NCBI GenBank assembly: GCA_903830985.1
Contig: CAIKVZ010000020.1
Location: 1 to 53,228, forward strand
Source of the DNA: an uncultured beta proteobacterium
GTDB taxonomy: Bacteria > Pseudomonadota > Gammaproteobacteria > Burkholderiales > Burkholderiaceae_C
Reading direction: 5' to 3'
Length of the DNA: 53,228 nucleotides
Shown here: piece by piece, positions 43,313 to 52,115 of the stretch
How positions within the stretch are numbered: position 1 is the stretch's first letter
Layout: each line of letters begins with the position of its first letter
Made by a program: the position numbers and the translations under genes
Notes under the pieces: generated by a model
Told to the model about the DNA's origin: nothing
Database searches by the model: none
The model's input: the letters and a program-made list of their open reading frames with translations, nothing else

Positions 43313-44290
43313 ATGGGAAAGAATTCGATGGCCCTTAGGCTGGCTGGCTGCAGCGTGATGGCGTTGACCCTGCTGGCGCTGCCAGCCATGGCCGCGAACG
43401 TGAAAGTGACGCCGCTGGGCGGTCAGGATGGCGAGTTTTGCGCGCAGGACAGGGCGTTGATCTTCGAGGATCCGAACGGCACGCGCATCCTCTACGACGC
43501 CGGCCGCACCGTCGCCGGCGCGGAGGATCCGCGCCTGGGCAAGATCGACATCATTCTGGTGAGCCACATGCACGGGGATCACGTGGGCAACGCGCACAAC
43601 AAGGCGCCCAATTCGGGCACTTGTGGTCAGGCTGACGTCTCGGTGTCGGCCCTGCCGAATTCGAGCACGGTGAATATCGCGCTGGCCAAGAAGTCGAAGA
43701 TCGTCACGGGCAGCGAAATGCCCCCCTTCTTCGCTGCCAAGCTCAAGGCCAACGGCGGCAACCCGGCCGATTCCATCCTCACGCGTTTCGGCGGCAGCGT
43801 GACCCTGGGCGGCGTGACGATTGCGACCGTGCCCGCATTCCACAGCAACGGCCTGGACGCCGACTACATCGGTGGCGAACTGGGCCGGGCCATGGCGGCG
43901 GCGGGCATCGGCGGCTATGTCGGCGAAGCCACCGGCTATGTGCTGACCTTCAGCAACGGTCTTGTGACTTATCTGTCTGGCGACACGGGCATCACGGCCG
44001 AACAGGACAAGGTGGTCAACGGCTTCTACCATGCCAAACTGGCCGTGATGAACATGGGCAACGGCTTTACCACCGGCCCGAACGAAGCGGCCTATGTCAT
44101 CAATGACCTGGTCAAACCGAATGCGGTGATCGCCTCGCACGCCAATGAAATCGGCACTGTCGGCGGCGTGGTGCGGCAGAACAGCAAGACCGAGGCTTTC
44201 GTCAAAGCCGTGAAGGTGCCGGTCCACATTCCGCTCAGTGGCAAGACGATGGAGTTCGACAGCAACGGCAAATGCGCTGCCGGCTGTTGA
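43313..44290 (+). CDS. Periplasmic MBL-fold metallo-hydrolase
   Basis: The product is 325 residues, starting at ATG 43313 with AGGAGAAGG upstream. A signal peptide ends LPAMAA. The metallo-beta-lactamase fold shows the metal motif VSHMHGDHVG (HxHxDH, residues about 84-90), a downstream His in TVPAFHSNGL and Asp in YLSGDTGITAEQD. The overall layout (VTPLGGQDGEFCAQDRALIF) fits general MBL hydrolases rather than a specific beta-lactamase. The substrate is unknown. It is a single gene. Confidence 0.88.
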   Translation: MGKNSMALRLAGCSVMALTLLALPAMAANVKVTPLGGQDGEFCAQDRALIFEDPNGTRILYDAGRTVAGAEDPRLGKIDIILVSHMHGDHVGNAHNKAPNSGTCGQADVSVSALPNSSTVNIALAKKSKIVTGSEMPPFFAAKLKANGGNPADSILTRFGGSVTLGGVTIATVPAFHSNGLDADYIGGELGRAMAAAGIGGYVGEATGYVLTFSNGLVTYLSGDTGITAEQDKVVNGFYHAKLAVMNMGNGFTTGPNEAAYVINDLVKPNAVIASHANEIGTVGGVVRQNSKTEAFVKAVKVPVHIPLSGKTMEFDSNGKCAAGC

Positions 44291-44782
44291 TCTGTTGACC
44301 GGTGTTTGCAGCGAGTGGCGCCGTGCAGCGCACCTCGGCTGCTGCAGCGCCGCTTCAGGCCACCGGGCCGCAGCCCTTGCCGCCCTGGACCGGGGCTGCG
44401 ACCTGACACAGCTGAAGGACGCCCATGCGACGGCCAGCCATGATCCGGGGAATGGTTCTGCGGTGGCAGTCATGGTGAACATCAGCGACCTCATCAGCAC
44501 CACGAAGTGCCTGATGGGTCCTGGTCGAATTTGCGCCACCGCGGGTAACAGTGAGGTGTTGATCGGGCGAGCGCACGGCAAGCCTTGATGCATCGTGCCG
44601 GGGACAAGAAATGGCGCGGGACGCCCAGCAGCGCTGGTAAACAGCGGCTCAGGCGCACGGCGGTAGTGCGTGATGGTGCGCCGGGCACAGTTTCGAAGCG
44701 GCGCGCCCGGGTACGGGCGCCGCAGCCAACACAGGCAGTGGTTCAGACCCCTTGACCGGGGGCTGATCGCGGCGTACCGCCC
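44291..44782. other. Convergent intergenic region without a supported gene
   Basis: About 490 bases lie between the stop of the MBL gene and the stop of the leftward Fe-S photolyase-like gene. Frames here lack ribosome sites and have no family features. GTGCGCCGGGCAC near 44676-44688 resembles the regulon palindrome, but with a 5-base centre, a poor -10 and no downstream gene. Confidence 0.45.
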
Positions 44783-46375
44783 TTACTGCTGCGCCAGGCG
44801 GTGCGCCGCGGCCTGCGAGCGGATGGCGTCACGCGCCGACGCATCCAGCCGCGCCAGGTTCTTGAGCTGCATCGCCATGCGCGGGTTTTTTTGCAGCAGC
44901 GGCTCGTGGCGCAGCAAGAAATCCCAATACAGCGTGGTGTACGGGCAGGCGCTGTCACCGGTGGACAGCGCGGGGTCGTAGCGGCAGCCCTTGCAGTGGT
45001 TGCTCATGCGCTGGATGTATTTTCCGCTGGCCACATAGGGCTTGCTGGCCATGAGTCCGCCATCGGCAAACTGGCCCATGCCCAGCGTGTTGGGCAGCTC
45101 CACCCATTCGACGGCATCCACGTAGACGCCCAGGTACCAGGCGTGCACGGCTTGCGGCTTCACGCCCAACAGCAGGGCGTACAGGCCGGTCACCATCAGG
45201 CGCTGGATATGGTGCGCGTAGCCGTGATCCAGGGTTTGCCCGATGGCGTCTTTCAGGCAGGCCATGTCGGTGTCGCCGCTCCAGTACCAGGCGGGCAGGG
45301 CGGCTTGCGCGTCCAGCGCGTTGCGCTCCAGGTACGCGGGCATGTGCGTCCAGTAGATGCCTCGCACGTATTCGCGCCAACCCAGAATTTGCCGGATGAA
45401 GCCTTCGACCGCTGCCAGCGGTGCTTGGCCGGCGCGCCAGGCGTCCTCGGCCGCCTGCACCACCTCGCGCGGATTCAGCAGTTTGAGATTCAGCGCGCTG
45501 CTCAGGTGCGAGTGGTAGAGCCAGGCTTCACCCGACCACATCGCATCTTCATACAGTCCGAACAGCGGCAGGCGTTGTTCGATGAAGGCCTTTAGCGCCG
45601 ACAGCGCTTGCGCGCGCGACACCGGCCAGCCAAAGCTGCGCAGGCTGCCGGGGTGGCTGGCGAAGCGCGTGTTCACCAGCGCGATGACTTCCTGCGTGGT
45701 GTCGTCGGGCGCGAAACGCGTCGGCGGCGGCAGTTGCTGCGGGCCGGACTTGCCAAAGGATTCGCGGTTCTCGGCGTCAAAGTTCCATTGACCACCCACC
45801 GGCTCCTTGCCGTCCATCAGGATGCCATGCTGGTGGCGCAGTTCGCGGTACCAGTACTCCAGCCGCAACTGTTTGCGGCCCTTTGCGTGCGCAGCAAACT
45901 CACGCACGGTGCTGAAAAAATGCGCGTCGTCACGCAGCTCCAGCGCCAGCCCGTGCTGCGCCGCCACAGCGCGCAAGCTTTGCAGCACGCGCCAGTCGCC
46001 GGGCGCGGTCAGCACCAGGCTGTCGGGTTGCAACGCGCGGATGGCAGCGTCCAGTTCCAGCGCCAGGGTGCCAAGGTTGCCGACGTCGTCGAGCCGGGTG
46101 TAGCGCAGCGGCAGACCCTGGGCGCGCAGCGCGCCGGCGAAGTGCCGCATGGCGCTCAGGAACAGCGCAATGCGCTGCTTGGCCGACCACACGTGGGTGG
46201 ACTCCTCGGCCACCTCGGCCATCCACACCACGTCCTGCGCGGGGTCGAGGTCGTGCAGCGCGGTGGACCGGGCATCCAACTGGTCGCCCAGCACGATCAC
46301 CAGATGGCGCACGCGGGCCGGCAGTGATGGCGTGTCGGGCAGGGCGCCGGTTTCAGAAAGGGTTCTTTTTGTCAT
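44783..46375 (-). CDS. Fe-S-type cryptochrome/photolyase (FeS-BCP/CryPro family)
   Basis: The product is 530 residues. The N-terminal Rossmann-like part begins RHLVIVLGDQLDARSTALHD. The C-terminal half is the FAD-binding helical domain (LPLFGLYEDAMWSGEAWLYH, GFIRQILGWREYVRGIYWTH), with the cysteines expected for a 4Fe-4S cluster in NHCKGCRYDP and DSACPYTTLYWDFL plus an upstream Cys. Members repair (6-4) photoproducts or act as blue-light receptors. The ATG at 46375 overlaps the DUF2256 gene by 23 nt at an A-rich stretch and has no ribosome site of its own, so coupled translation is likely. Confidence 0.9.
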   Translation of the reverse strand: MTKRTLSETGALPDTPSLPARVRHLVIVLGDQLDARSTALHDLDPAQDVVWMAEVAEESTHVWSAKQRIALFLSAMRHFAGALRAQGLPLRYTRLDDVGNLGTLALELDAAIRALQPDSLVLTAPGDWRVLQSLRAVAAQHGLALELRDDAHFFSTVREFAAHAKGRKQLRLEYWYRELRHQHGILMDGKEPVGGQWNFDAENRESFGKSGPQQLPPPTRFAPDDTTQEVIALVNTRFASHPGSLRSFGWPVSRAQALSALKAFIEQRLPLFGLYEDAMWSGEAWLYHSHLSSALNLKLLNPREVVQAAEDAWRAGQAPLAAVEGFIRQILGWREYVRGIYWTHMPAYLERNALDAQAALPAWYWSGDTDMACLKDAIGQTLDHGYAHHIQRLMVTGLYALLLGVKPQAVHAWYLGVYVDAVEWVELPNTLGMGQFADGGLMASKPYVASGKYIQRMSNHCKGCRYDPALSTGDSACPYTTLYWDFLLRHEPLLQKNPRMAMQLKNLARLDASARDAIRSQAAAHRLAQQ

Positions 46376-46520
46376 TTTTTTTGGCGCGGCAGGCATCCGA
46401 GCAGTACAGCACCGCCTCCCAGTTCTTGGCCCATGCCTTGCGCCAGCTCATGCTGCGCCCGCACACGACGCACGGTTTGCTGGGCAGCGACTGTTTGTTG
46501 CCTTTGAAGTCATTTTTCAT
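46353..46520 (-). CDS. DUF2256 small zinc-ribbon protein
   Basis: The product is 55 residues: KPCVVCGRSMSWRKAWAKNW, then AVLYCSDACRAKK, the standard DUF2256 pattern with two CxxC-type pairs for one zinc ion. DUF2256 genes are often found next to photolyase or cryptochrome genes, as here between two of them. The role is unknown. It is too short for many gene callers. The start is ATG 46520 (MKNDFKGNKQSL). It overlaps the Fe-S photolyase start downstream. Confidence 0.9.
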   Translation of the reverse strand: MKNDFKGNKQSLPSKPCVVCGRSMSWRKAWAKNWEAVLYCSDACRAKKNDKKNPF

Positions 46521-46536
46521 GAAAGGGTAGTGACGG

Positions 46537-48093
46537 TCATGCGAACAATTCACCTTGCGCCGAGGGCTCGGACGGTGCTTGGGAAGTGCTCCTGTTTGCC
46601 GCCTTGCGCAGCCCCCCGGAGGGCGGCAGGCCGCTCTTGCGCGAGCCATGACGAGCCAGCACCTCCCCTGCTTCTGCGCGCGCCTCCTGGCTTTGGCGCA
46701 GACCGTACATCCGGTCTTTGGCGATTTTCAAGGCGGTCTTGTCGTCCACGATCGGCGCAGGGTAGTTCACGCCGACGATGCAGCCGGCCGCGCGTTGCAC
46801 GCTCACATCCATCTTCCAAGGCTCGGCCAGGCAGGGCAGCGGCACGCGGGCCAGCTCAGGGATCCAGCGGCGAATGAACCGGCCTTCAGGGTCCTGGTCT
46901 TGCGCCTGTTTGGTGGGCGAGTACATGCGCAGCGTGTTGATGCCGGTCGTGCCGCTTTGCATCTGCATCTGGCTCCAGTGAATGCCGGGCTCGAAGTCGA
47001 GAAACTGCCTTGCCAGAAACATGCCGGTCGGCCGCCAGTGCAGCCACAGGTGGTAACTGGCAAAGCTGACCAGCATGGCCCGCATGCGGAAGTTGAGCCA
47101 GCCAGTGGCCACCAGCGAGCGCATGCAGGCGTCCACCATCGGGTAGCCGGTGCGGCCTTCGCACCAGGCGGCAAAGTGGGCTTCGTTGAAGTTGTTTTCC
47201 CGCAAGCCGTCGAACACCCGGGCGAAGTTGTGGAATTCAATCTCGGGCTCATCCTCCAGCTTTTGCATGAAATGGCAATGCCAGCGCAGCCGTCCGGCAA
47301 AGCCGCGCAGTGCATAGGCCAGCGCGCGGTCGGGCGTGCTGGCGATCGCCACTTCGGTGGCCTGGTGTACGGTCCGCATCGACACCGTACCGAACGCCAG
47401 GTGCGGGCTCAGGCGGCTGCAGCCTTCTTCGGCGCTCAAGGGGCTGGAGAGCGCCCTGCGGTAGTCGTAGCCGCGCACCTGCAAAAAGCTCTTCAGGGTG
47501 CGCCGCGCGGCCTTCTCGCCGGCCGCCTGCAGGGTTTTACCGTGCTGCGCCAGGCCCAGGCTGGCCAGTGTGGGCAGCGTGGCTGCATCCGGCGCCACAG
47601 CGGCGCTGAATCCGCCGCGCAACAGGCACGGCGGACCATCCATGCGGGCCTGCCAGCGCGCGGCCCAGCCCGACCGGCTGCGCAGCCGGCGCACCACGCC
47701 GGTCTGGGTGAACTCCTGCCAGATGACCTGCGTGGACTTGCACCAGCTCGCCACCTGCCGGTCGCGCACATACGACCAGCCGGGCCCGGTCTCTTCGTGG
47801 CTCAGCAGATGGGTGAACCCCAGCTCGTCGTGCAGTTGCGCCAGCACCGCCACGGCAGGGCCCGCGCGCACCCACAGCGGCAACCCGAGCAGCGCCAGTG
47901 CCTCACGCAGTTCCGCCAGGCAGCCCAGCGCAAAGTCCACGTGGCTGGCGTCGCACTCGGGGCTTTGCAGCCATTCGGGCTCGATGACAAAAACGGCCAG
48001 ACCATCCCCGTGCGCTTGCGCCGCCACCAGGGCCGCATGGTCATGGATGCGCAGGTCGCGCTTGAACCAGACCAGGGATCTTTGCTTGGACAT
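46537..48093 (-). CDS. FAD-binding photolyase/cryptochrome family protein
   Basis: The product is 518 residues (ATG 48093; a GTG one codon earlier is also possible). The N-terminal antenna domain starts VWFKRDLRIHDHAALVAAQA. The FAD domain carries RLSPHLAFGTVSMRTVHQA, RLRWHCHFMQKLEDEPEIEF and GRTGYPMVDACMRSLVATGW, then FLDFEPGIHWSQMQMQSGTT. The C-terminal tail is long and low-complexity. It is expected to be a light-driven DNA repair enzyme or a related cryptochrome; the lesion cannot be assigned here. It lies 12 nt downstream of the TIGR03643 gene. Confidence 0.92.
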   Translation of the reverse strand: MSKQRSLVWFKRDLRIHDHAALVAAQAHGDGLAVFVIEPEWLQSPECDASHVDFALGCLAELREALALLGLPLWVRAGPAVAVLAQLHDELGFTHLLSHEETGPGWSYVRDRQVASWCKSTQVIWQEFTQTGVVRRLRSRSGWAARWQARMDGPPCLLRGGFSAAVAPDAATLPTLASLGLAQHGKTLQAAGEKAARRTLKSFLQVRGYDYRRALSSPLSAEEGCSRLSPHLAFGTVSMRTVHQATEVAIASTPDRALAYALRGFAGRLRWHCHFMQKLEDEPEIEFHNFARVFDGLRENNFNEAHFAAWCEGRTGYPMVDACMRSLVATGWLNFRMRAMLVSFASYHLWLHWRPTGMFLARQFLDFEPGIHWSQMQMQSGTTGINTLRMYSPTKQAQDQDPEGRFIRRWIPELARVPLPCLAEPWKMDVSVQRAAGCIVGVNYPAPIVDDKTALKIAKDRMYGLRQSQEARAEAGEVLARHGSRKSGLPPSGGLRKAANRSTSQAPSEPSAQGELFA

Positions 48094-48105
48094 CACTGTT
48101 TCGAT

Positions 48106-48378
48106 CTACGGTCGACTGTGGCTGGCGCGGTGGCGCAGCACCTCGGCACTGCGCAGCGCCGCGTGCTTGGTCCGGCGTCCCGCCATGCGCGTGCGCCACA
48201 GCCGAAAGGAAGACGGCTTCAGTCGCCGGCGCATCAAGTCAATCACGGCAGCTTCATTCAAGCCGAACTGGAGCTCGATCGCTTCAAACGAGGTGCGGTC
48301 CTCCCAGGCCATCTCCACGATGCGGGACAGCCGCGCCTCGCCCTGCAGCAGGAAGGGGTCGTTGTGCAGCACGGTCAT
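48106..48378 (-). CDS. DUF2805 / TIGR03643 family protein
   Basis: The product is 90 residues, from ATG 48378. The core RIVEMAWEDRTSFEAIELQF, then GLNEAAVIDLMRRRLKPSSF and RLWRTRMAGRRTKH, is the typical TIGR03643/DUF2805 sequence: a short helical protein that looks DNA- or RNA-binding from its Arg/Lys-rich end. Such genes often accompany photolyase-related genes. The longer open frame upstream overlaps the 48485 gene and is not used. Confidence 0.9.
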   Translation of the reverse strand: MTVLHNDPFLLQGEARLSRIVEMAWEDRTSFEAIELQFGLNEAAVIDLMRRRLKPSSFRLWRTRMAGRRTKHAALRSAEVLRHRASHSRP

Positions 48379-48484
48379 GGCCCGGGTGGGCGCCTGGCAT
48401 GAGGACCTGTCATCTCCCGAGTCAACCAAGCCCCAAGCCCCATGCGCCGGGCACGGGACGACGGCGCAGACCCGTAGGCTGAAC

Positions 48485-48661
48485 TCATTCAGCATCCGGC
48501 TTTTTGGCCGCCGGAACCGATGCGGCGGCAGTCAAAGCCGCGGCGCCGGCCAGCACTGGCCGGGACATCTTCGTGCCATCCCATTGCTGCCCGCACCGGC
48601 ACAGGCCTTGTACATCCATGATGCAGGTGCCCGTTCCGCAACAGCGTTCATCGTCTGGCAT
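48485..48661 (-). CDS. Small cysteine-rich protein upstream of the photolyase cluster
   Basis: A 58-residue minus-strand frame from ATG 48661 to TGA 48485-48487 has a dense N-terminal cysteine cluster (CCGTGTCIMDVQGLCRCGQQ: five Cys within 19 residues). It is followed by WDG and an Ala-rich tail ending AAKKPDAE. The cysteines suggest a small zinc or Fe-S site. I recall similar short proteins in Burkholderiales but no function. It is the first gene of the leftward cluster, 106 nt before the DUF2805 gene, and may be co-transcribed with it. Confidence 0.7.
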   Translation of the reverse strand: MPDDERCCGTGTCIMDVQGLCRCGQQWDGTKMSRPVLAGAAALTAAASVPAAKKPDAE

Positions 48662-48848
48662 GCTTGGTTTTACTCGGTGAGGGGGGAAGGAGGTGCGCTT
48701 TGCCGCAGGCCAGCGAACTGCGGCCCGTCGGCGTTACTGTTCTGACCATTCTCACCGAATCGGCATTCCGTCCGCGTCTGCAGGGCTTTCACCGCAGCAG
48801 CACGCCGATGCTTTGCGCCGATGTGCTTCGCGGCGGGTCGCGCCGGTC

Positions 48849-49499
48849 TCAGTCTGCAGGCGCCGCATGTGCCGCTTCAGCGCAAAAACGCGCCAGTTGC
48901 TGCAGCACCGACTGCACAGCAGCGTTCGCCGCGACGACTCCGCCGGGCGCATCCTCGCTGGCCGCGGGCACGCTGGCGTCGAATTCCCGCGCGGCCAGCA
49001 CGTGGCGTGTGCGGTCCTGTACCAGGGTGGCATGCAGCGTGAAGCGCACGCGGCTGGGAACGGACTGAAAATCCTGTTGCAGGCGGATGATTTCCGTGTC
49101 CAGGCGCCAGTCGCCGGTCGCTGCGCCGGGTATCTGCACCACAGCGCGAAAAGCGCCCCCAGCGGCGATGGTCCGGGCCAGCAGCGGCACCAGCATGCGC
49201 GCCGGTGGATCCACCCACTCGCTGTGCGCGTAGTGGTCCAGCCGGTACGGCTCGCGGCTGTAGACCATGCGCTGGCTGTCAAAGCCGGCGGCGGCGCTGG
49301 TCGGATTCACCATCAGCGTCAGACCCGTTGTGACAACAGCCAGGGGCAGGGCAGGCGCGGTGGCGTCTGCGGCGATGAGTGCATAGTAGACCGGCGGTGC
49401 GGTGCTCGATGGCGCCAGTGCGCTGCAGCCGCACAGGAGGAGCGCGCAGCCGGCGAACAACAGGGCCCGTCGCTGCAGGGTCGAGGCAATTTTTTTCAT
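48849..49499 (-). CDS. ABC-type transport auxiliary lipoprotein (Mla/Pqi-type)
   Basis: The product is 216 residues with a lipoprotein signal (FAGCALLLCGC, Cys about 25). The ABC-transport auxiliary (PqiC/YmbA-like) domain follows: YYALIAADATAPALPLAVVT, AHSEWVDPPARMLVPLLART and LQQDFQSVPSRVRFTLHATL. It is the last gene of a four-gene operon with permease, ATPase and MCE protein. It would be an outer-membrane or periplasmic component of the lipid transport path. Its start overlaps the MCE gene stop (4 nt). Confidence 0.9.
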   Translation of the reverse strand: MKKIASTLQRRALLFAGCALLLCGCSALAPSSTAPPVYYALIAADATAPALPLAVVTTGLTLMVNPTSAAAGFDSQRMVYSREPYRLDHYAHSEWVDPPARMLVPLLARTIAAGGAFRAVVQIPGAATGDWRLDTEIIRLQQDFQSVPSRVRFTLHATLVQDRTRHVLAAREFDASVPAASEDAPGGVVAANAAVQSVLQQLARFCAEAAHAAPAD

Positions 49500-50434
49500 G
49501 GCGTTCCTGATGAATCGGTGGTTTCGCCCGGCCCCGGCGGGACCGGCTTGCGGCCGAACAGCAGGCCCCGCGGGTCGCGTTCGGTCTGCTCGCTCAGGCG
49601 GCGCAGCGAGGCCGACAGCACGCTCATTTCGCCCAGCAGACGTTGCAACTCGGGCAGGATCTCGGTGCCGATACGGTGCACGTCGGCACTCACCGCGTCA
49701 ACCGCTTTGCCGGCACTGACGCTGGTGCGCGACACCTCGGCACCCATGGTTTGCACGGAGTCGGCGCCGCGCCCCACGCGCTCCATCAGCGGCGGCAAAT
49801 TGGCGCTGGCCTGCGCCGTGTTTTTGGCCAGGCGCGCGGCGTCGGCCAGGCCGGCATCGATCGCGTCCTTGCGCGCCGCGATGGTATGCGTCACGGTGGC
49901 GATGTCGGCCAGTGCGCGGCTGAAGGCCACACGGTTTTCGTCGCTCAGCACGGCATTGATGGTGGTCGTCATGCTGTCGAGCTTGGCCAGCGCACTGGTG
50001 AGCACGTTTTCCAGACGCGCGCTGAGCGAGGGCTTGGTGCGGATCACCGGGAAACGGTTGCCCTCGGTGATGCCCAAGAGGGGCGAGCTGGCGGTGCCGC
50101 CGCTGAGCTCGACATAGGCGATGCCGGTCAGGCCCTGGGTCTTGAGCATGGCAATCGTGTCCACCTTGATCGGCGTTCCTTGTTCGATGGCGAACAGCAG
50201 GTTCACCCGCTGCGGGTTCGCGTGGTCCAGGCGGATGTCGTGCACCTTGCCGACGTCCACGCCGTTGTACTTGACCGGCGCATTCAGGTTCAGTCCGGCC
50301 ACCGATTCGTCCTCCACTGCCAAGTAGAGGTCGTAATGCTTTTGCCAGTTGCCGCCCGCCGCCAGCCACAACAGGCCGGCCACCAGCACAGCGCCCAGCA
50401 CCAGCACAAAGCCGCCGACCAGGGTGTAGTTCAC
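49496..50434 (-). CDS. MCE/MlaD family lipid-transport protein
   Basis: The product is 312 residues. An N-terminal anchor helix (GGFVLVLGAVLVAGLLWLAA) is followed by the MCE domain (residues about 35-115: AVEDESVAGLNLNAPVKYNG and VDVGKVHDIRLDHANP, then GLTGIAYVELSGGT). A long helical tail with heptad-like pattern follows (LSARLENVLTSALAKLDSMT onward). MCE proteins form hexameric hydrophobic channels that carry phospholipid. It overlaps the ATPase gene by 4 nt, which fits one transporter complex. Confidence 0.93.
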   Translation of the reverse strand: MNYTLVGGFVLVLGAVLVAGLLWLAAGGNWQKHYDLYLAVEDESVAGLNLNAPVKYNGVDVGKVHDIRLDHANPQRVNLLFAIEQGTPIKVDTIAMLKTQGLTGIAYVELSGGTASSPLLGITEGNRFPVIRTKPSLSARLENVLTSALAKLDSMTTTINAVLSDENRVAFSRALADIATVTHTIAARKDAIDAGLADAARLAKNTAQASANLPPLMERVGRGADSVQTMGAEVSRTSVSAGKAVDAVSADVHRIGTEILPELQRLLGEMSVLSASLRRLSEQTERDPRGLLFGRKPVPPGPGETTDSSGTP

Positions 50435-51252
50435 TTTGGTTTCGATGTCGTGCTCCCGGGGGATTCAAGGGTTGGATGGGGCTGGGCCGCGCGTCCCCGC
50501 GGCCCTTCAAAGAACTGGTGCACGGCCGGGATGTGCGATTGGGCGAGCTCGGTCATGGACCCACAAGCCTGGATGTGACCGTCGGCGAGCACGGCGACGC
50601 GGTCCGAGACCTGCCACAGCAGGTCCAGGTCGTGCGTGATCATGATGATGGTCAGGTCCAGCTGGTCGCGCAGTTTCGTCACCAGTTCGTCCACACCGGC
50701 CGCGCTGTGCGGATCCAGGCCGGCCGTGGGCTCGTCCAGGAACAGCAGCTCTGGCTCCAACGCCAGGGCGCGCGCCAGCGAGGCGCGCTTCAACATGCCG
50801 CCGCTGAGTTCGCTCGGGTATTGCGCACCGACCTCGGGCTCAAGGCCCGTCAGGGCGATTTTTTCAGCGACTTTTTCCACTATCTGCGACTGCGCCAGCG
50901 GCGTGTGTTCGCGCATCGGCAGGCCCACGTTCTCTGCCACGGTGAGCGCACCGAACAGGCCGCCGTGCTGGAACATCACGCCCCAGCGCAGGCGCAATGC
51001 CAGAGCCTCGGCGTTGCTGATTCCGTCCAGGTCCACACCCAGCACGCTGATCGAGCCGCTGTCGGGGCGCCGCAGCAGGATCATTTCGCGCAGCAGCGTG
51101 GATTTGCCCGAGCCGCTGCCGCCGATCACGGCGAAGATTTCGCCGCAGCGCACCTGCAGGTCGACGCCGTCGTGCACCACATGCTCGCCGAAGCGCGTGG
51201 TGACTTGCTTCATCTCGATCGCGAACGCGTCCACGGCGGGCTGCGCGTCCAT
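50431..51252 (-). CDS. ABC transporter ATPase, MlaF-like
   Basis: The product is 273 residues with all ABC ATPase motifs: Walker A (GGSGSGKSTLLREMI), signature (LSGGMLKRASLARALALEPE) and Walker B (LLFLDEPTAGLDPHSA), followed by the switch His in IMITHDLDLLW. The long C-terminal tail after HIQACGSMTEL matches the MlaF subfamily, which powers inner-membrane lipid transport. It lies 1 nt downstream of the permease gene and overlaps the MCE gene by 4 nt. Confidence 0.95.
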   Translation of the reverse strand: MDAQPAVDAFAIEMKQVTTRFGEHVVHDGVDLQVRCGEIFAVIGGSGSGKSTLLREMILLRRPDSGSISVLGVDLDGISNAEALALRLRWGVMFQHGGLFGALTVAENVGLPMREHTPLAQSQIVEKVAEKIALTGLEPEVGAQYPSELSGGMLKRASLARALALEPELLFLDEPTAGLDPHSAAGVDELVTKLRDQLDLTIIMITHDLDLLWQVSDRVAVLADGHIQACGSMTELAQSHIPAVHQFFEGPRGRAAQPHPTLESPGSTTSKPK

Positions 51253-51253
51253 G

Positions 51254-52105
51254 TCAGAGGTCCAGCAGGCTGAAGGCCACGGAGAACAGGGCGTCGGCGA
51301 CGATCACCAAAAAGATGGACTGCACCACGGCGCGCGTGGTCTGGCGTCCCACGCTGTCGGCACCACCCCGGGTGCGAAAGCCCTGAAAGCAGCCCACCAG
51401 GGAAATGATGACGGCGAACACCGGCGCCTTGGCGATGCCGATGACATAGGACGTCACGCTCACGGCCTTGCCAAAGCGCTCCAGAAATTCAACGTAGCTC
51501 ACGCCGAGCTGCGCCTGCGCCATCAGCATGCCGCCGGCCACGCCCAGCACATCGGCAAAGACCGTGAGCAGGGGCAGGGCGATCGTGAGCGCGATCAGCT
51601 TGGGCAACACCAGCATTTCCAGCGGCGCAATGCCCAGGGTGGTCATGGCGTCGATTTCCTCGGTCACGGCCATGGTGCCGATTTGTGCGGCGTAGGCCGA
51701 GCCGGAGCGTCCGGCGATGATGATGGCCGTGATCAGCGGCGCGAATTCGCGCAGCATGGACAGGCCCACCAGGTCGGCGACAAAGATGTTGGCGCCGTAT
51801 TGGCGCAGCTGTTCCGCGCCCTGGTAGCACACGACGATGCCCAGCAAAAAGGCCAGCAGCCCCACGATCGGCAGGGCGTCAACGCCGGCGCTGCGGATAT
51901 TGAACAGGATCGGGCGCCAGCGCCAGCGTGCCGGGTGCGCCACGCTGCCCGCGACGGCAGCGGCGTTCTCCCCGACGAAGGTCAGCAGGTCCAGCGCCTG
52001 TTGTGCTGCCGCTGCAGCGTTCTTCCCTACGCCCTGCAGCGCCAACGTCAGCCCCGCCGGGCTGGCGTTTTTCGGCACTGCGCTGGGAGCGTTCGAGGGC
52101 GTCAT
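51254..52105 (-). CDS. MlaE-family ABC transporter permease
   Basis: The product is 283 residues if the ATG at 52105 is used (MTPSNAPSAVP). Earlier in-frame ATGs at 52165 and 52141 lie across or upstream of the predicted promoter, so they would not be translated from it. The MlaE core begins near ILFNIRSAGVDALPIVGLLA and includes LLGIVVCYQGAEQLRQYG, GLSMLREFAPLITAIIIAGR, GSAYAAQIGTMAVTEEIDAM and the C-terminal LVGCFQGFRTRGGADSVG. It is the first gene of the operon. Leader length from the predicted start at 52109 would be only about 4 nt. Confidence 0.92.
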   Translation of the reverse strand: MTPSNAPSAVPKNASPAGLTLALQGVGKNAAAAAQQALDLLTFVGENAAAVAGSVAHPARWRWRPILFNIRSAGVDALPIVGLLAFLLGIVVCYQGAEQLRQYGANIFVADLVGLSMLREFAPLITAIIIAGRSGSAYAAQIGTMAVTEEIDAMTTLGIAPLEMLVLPKLIALTIALPLLTVFADVLGVAGGMLMAQAQLGVSYVEFLERFGKAVSVTSYVIGIAKAPVFAVIISLVGCFQGFRTRGGADSVGRQTTRAVVQSIFLVIVADALFSVAFSLLDL

Positions 52106-52115
52106 CTTGAGGCCA

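Noticed and set aside
44676-44688. GTGCGCCGGGCAC palindrome in the convergent gap
   Set aside because: Centre of 5 bases, poor -10 (TACGGG) and no downstream gene.
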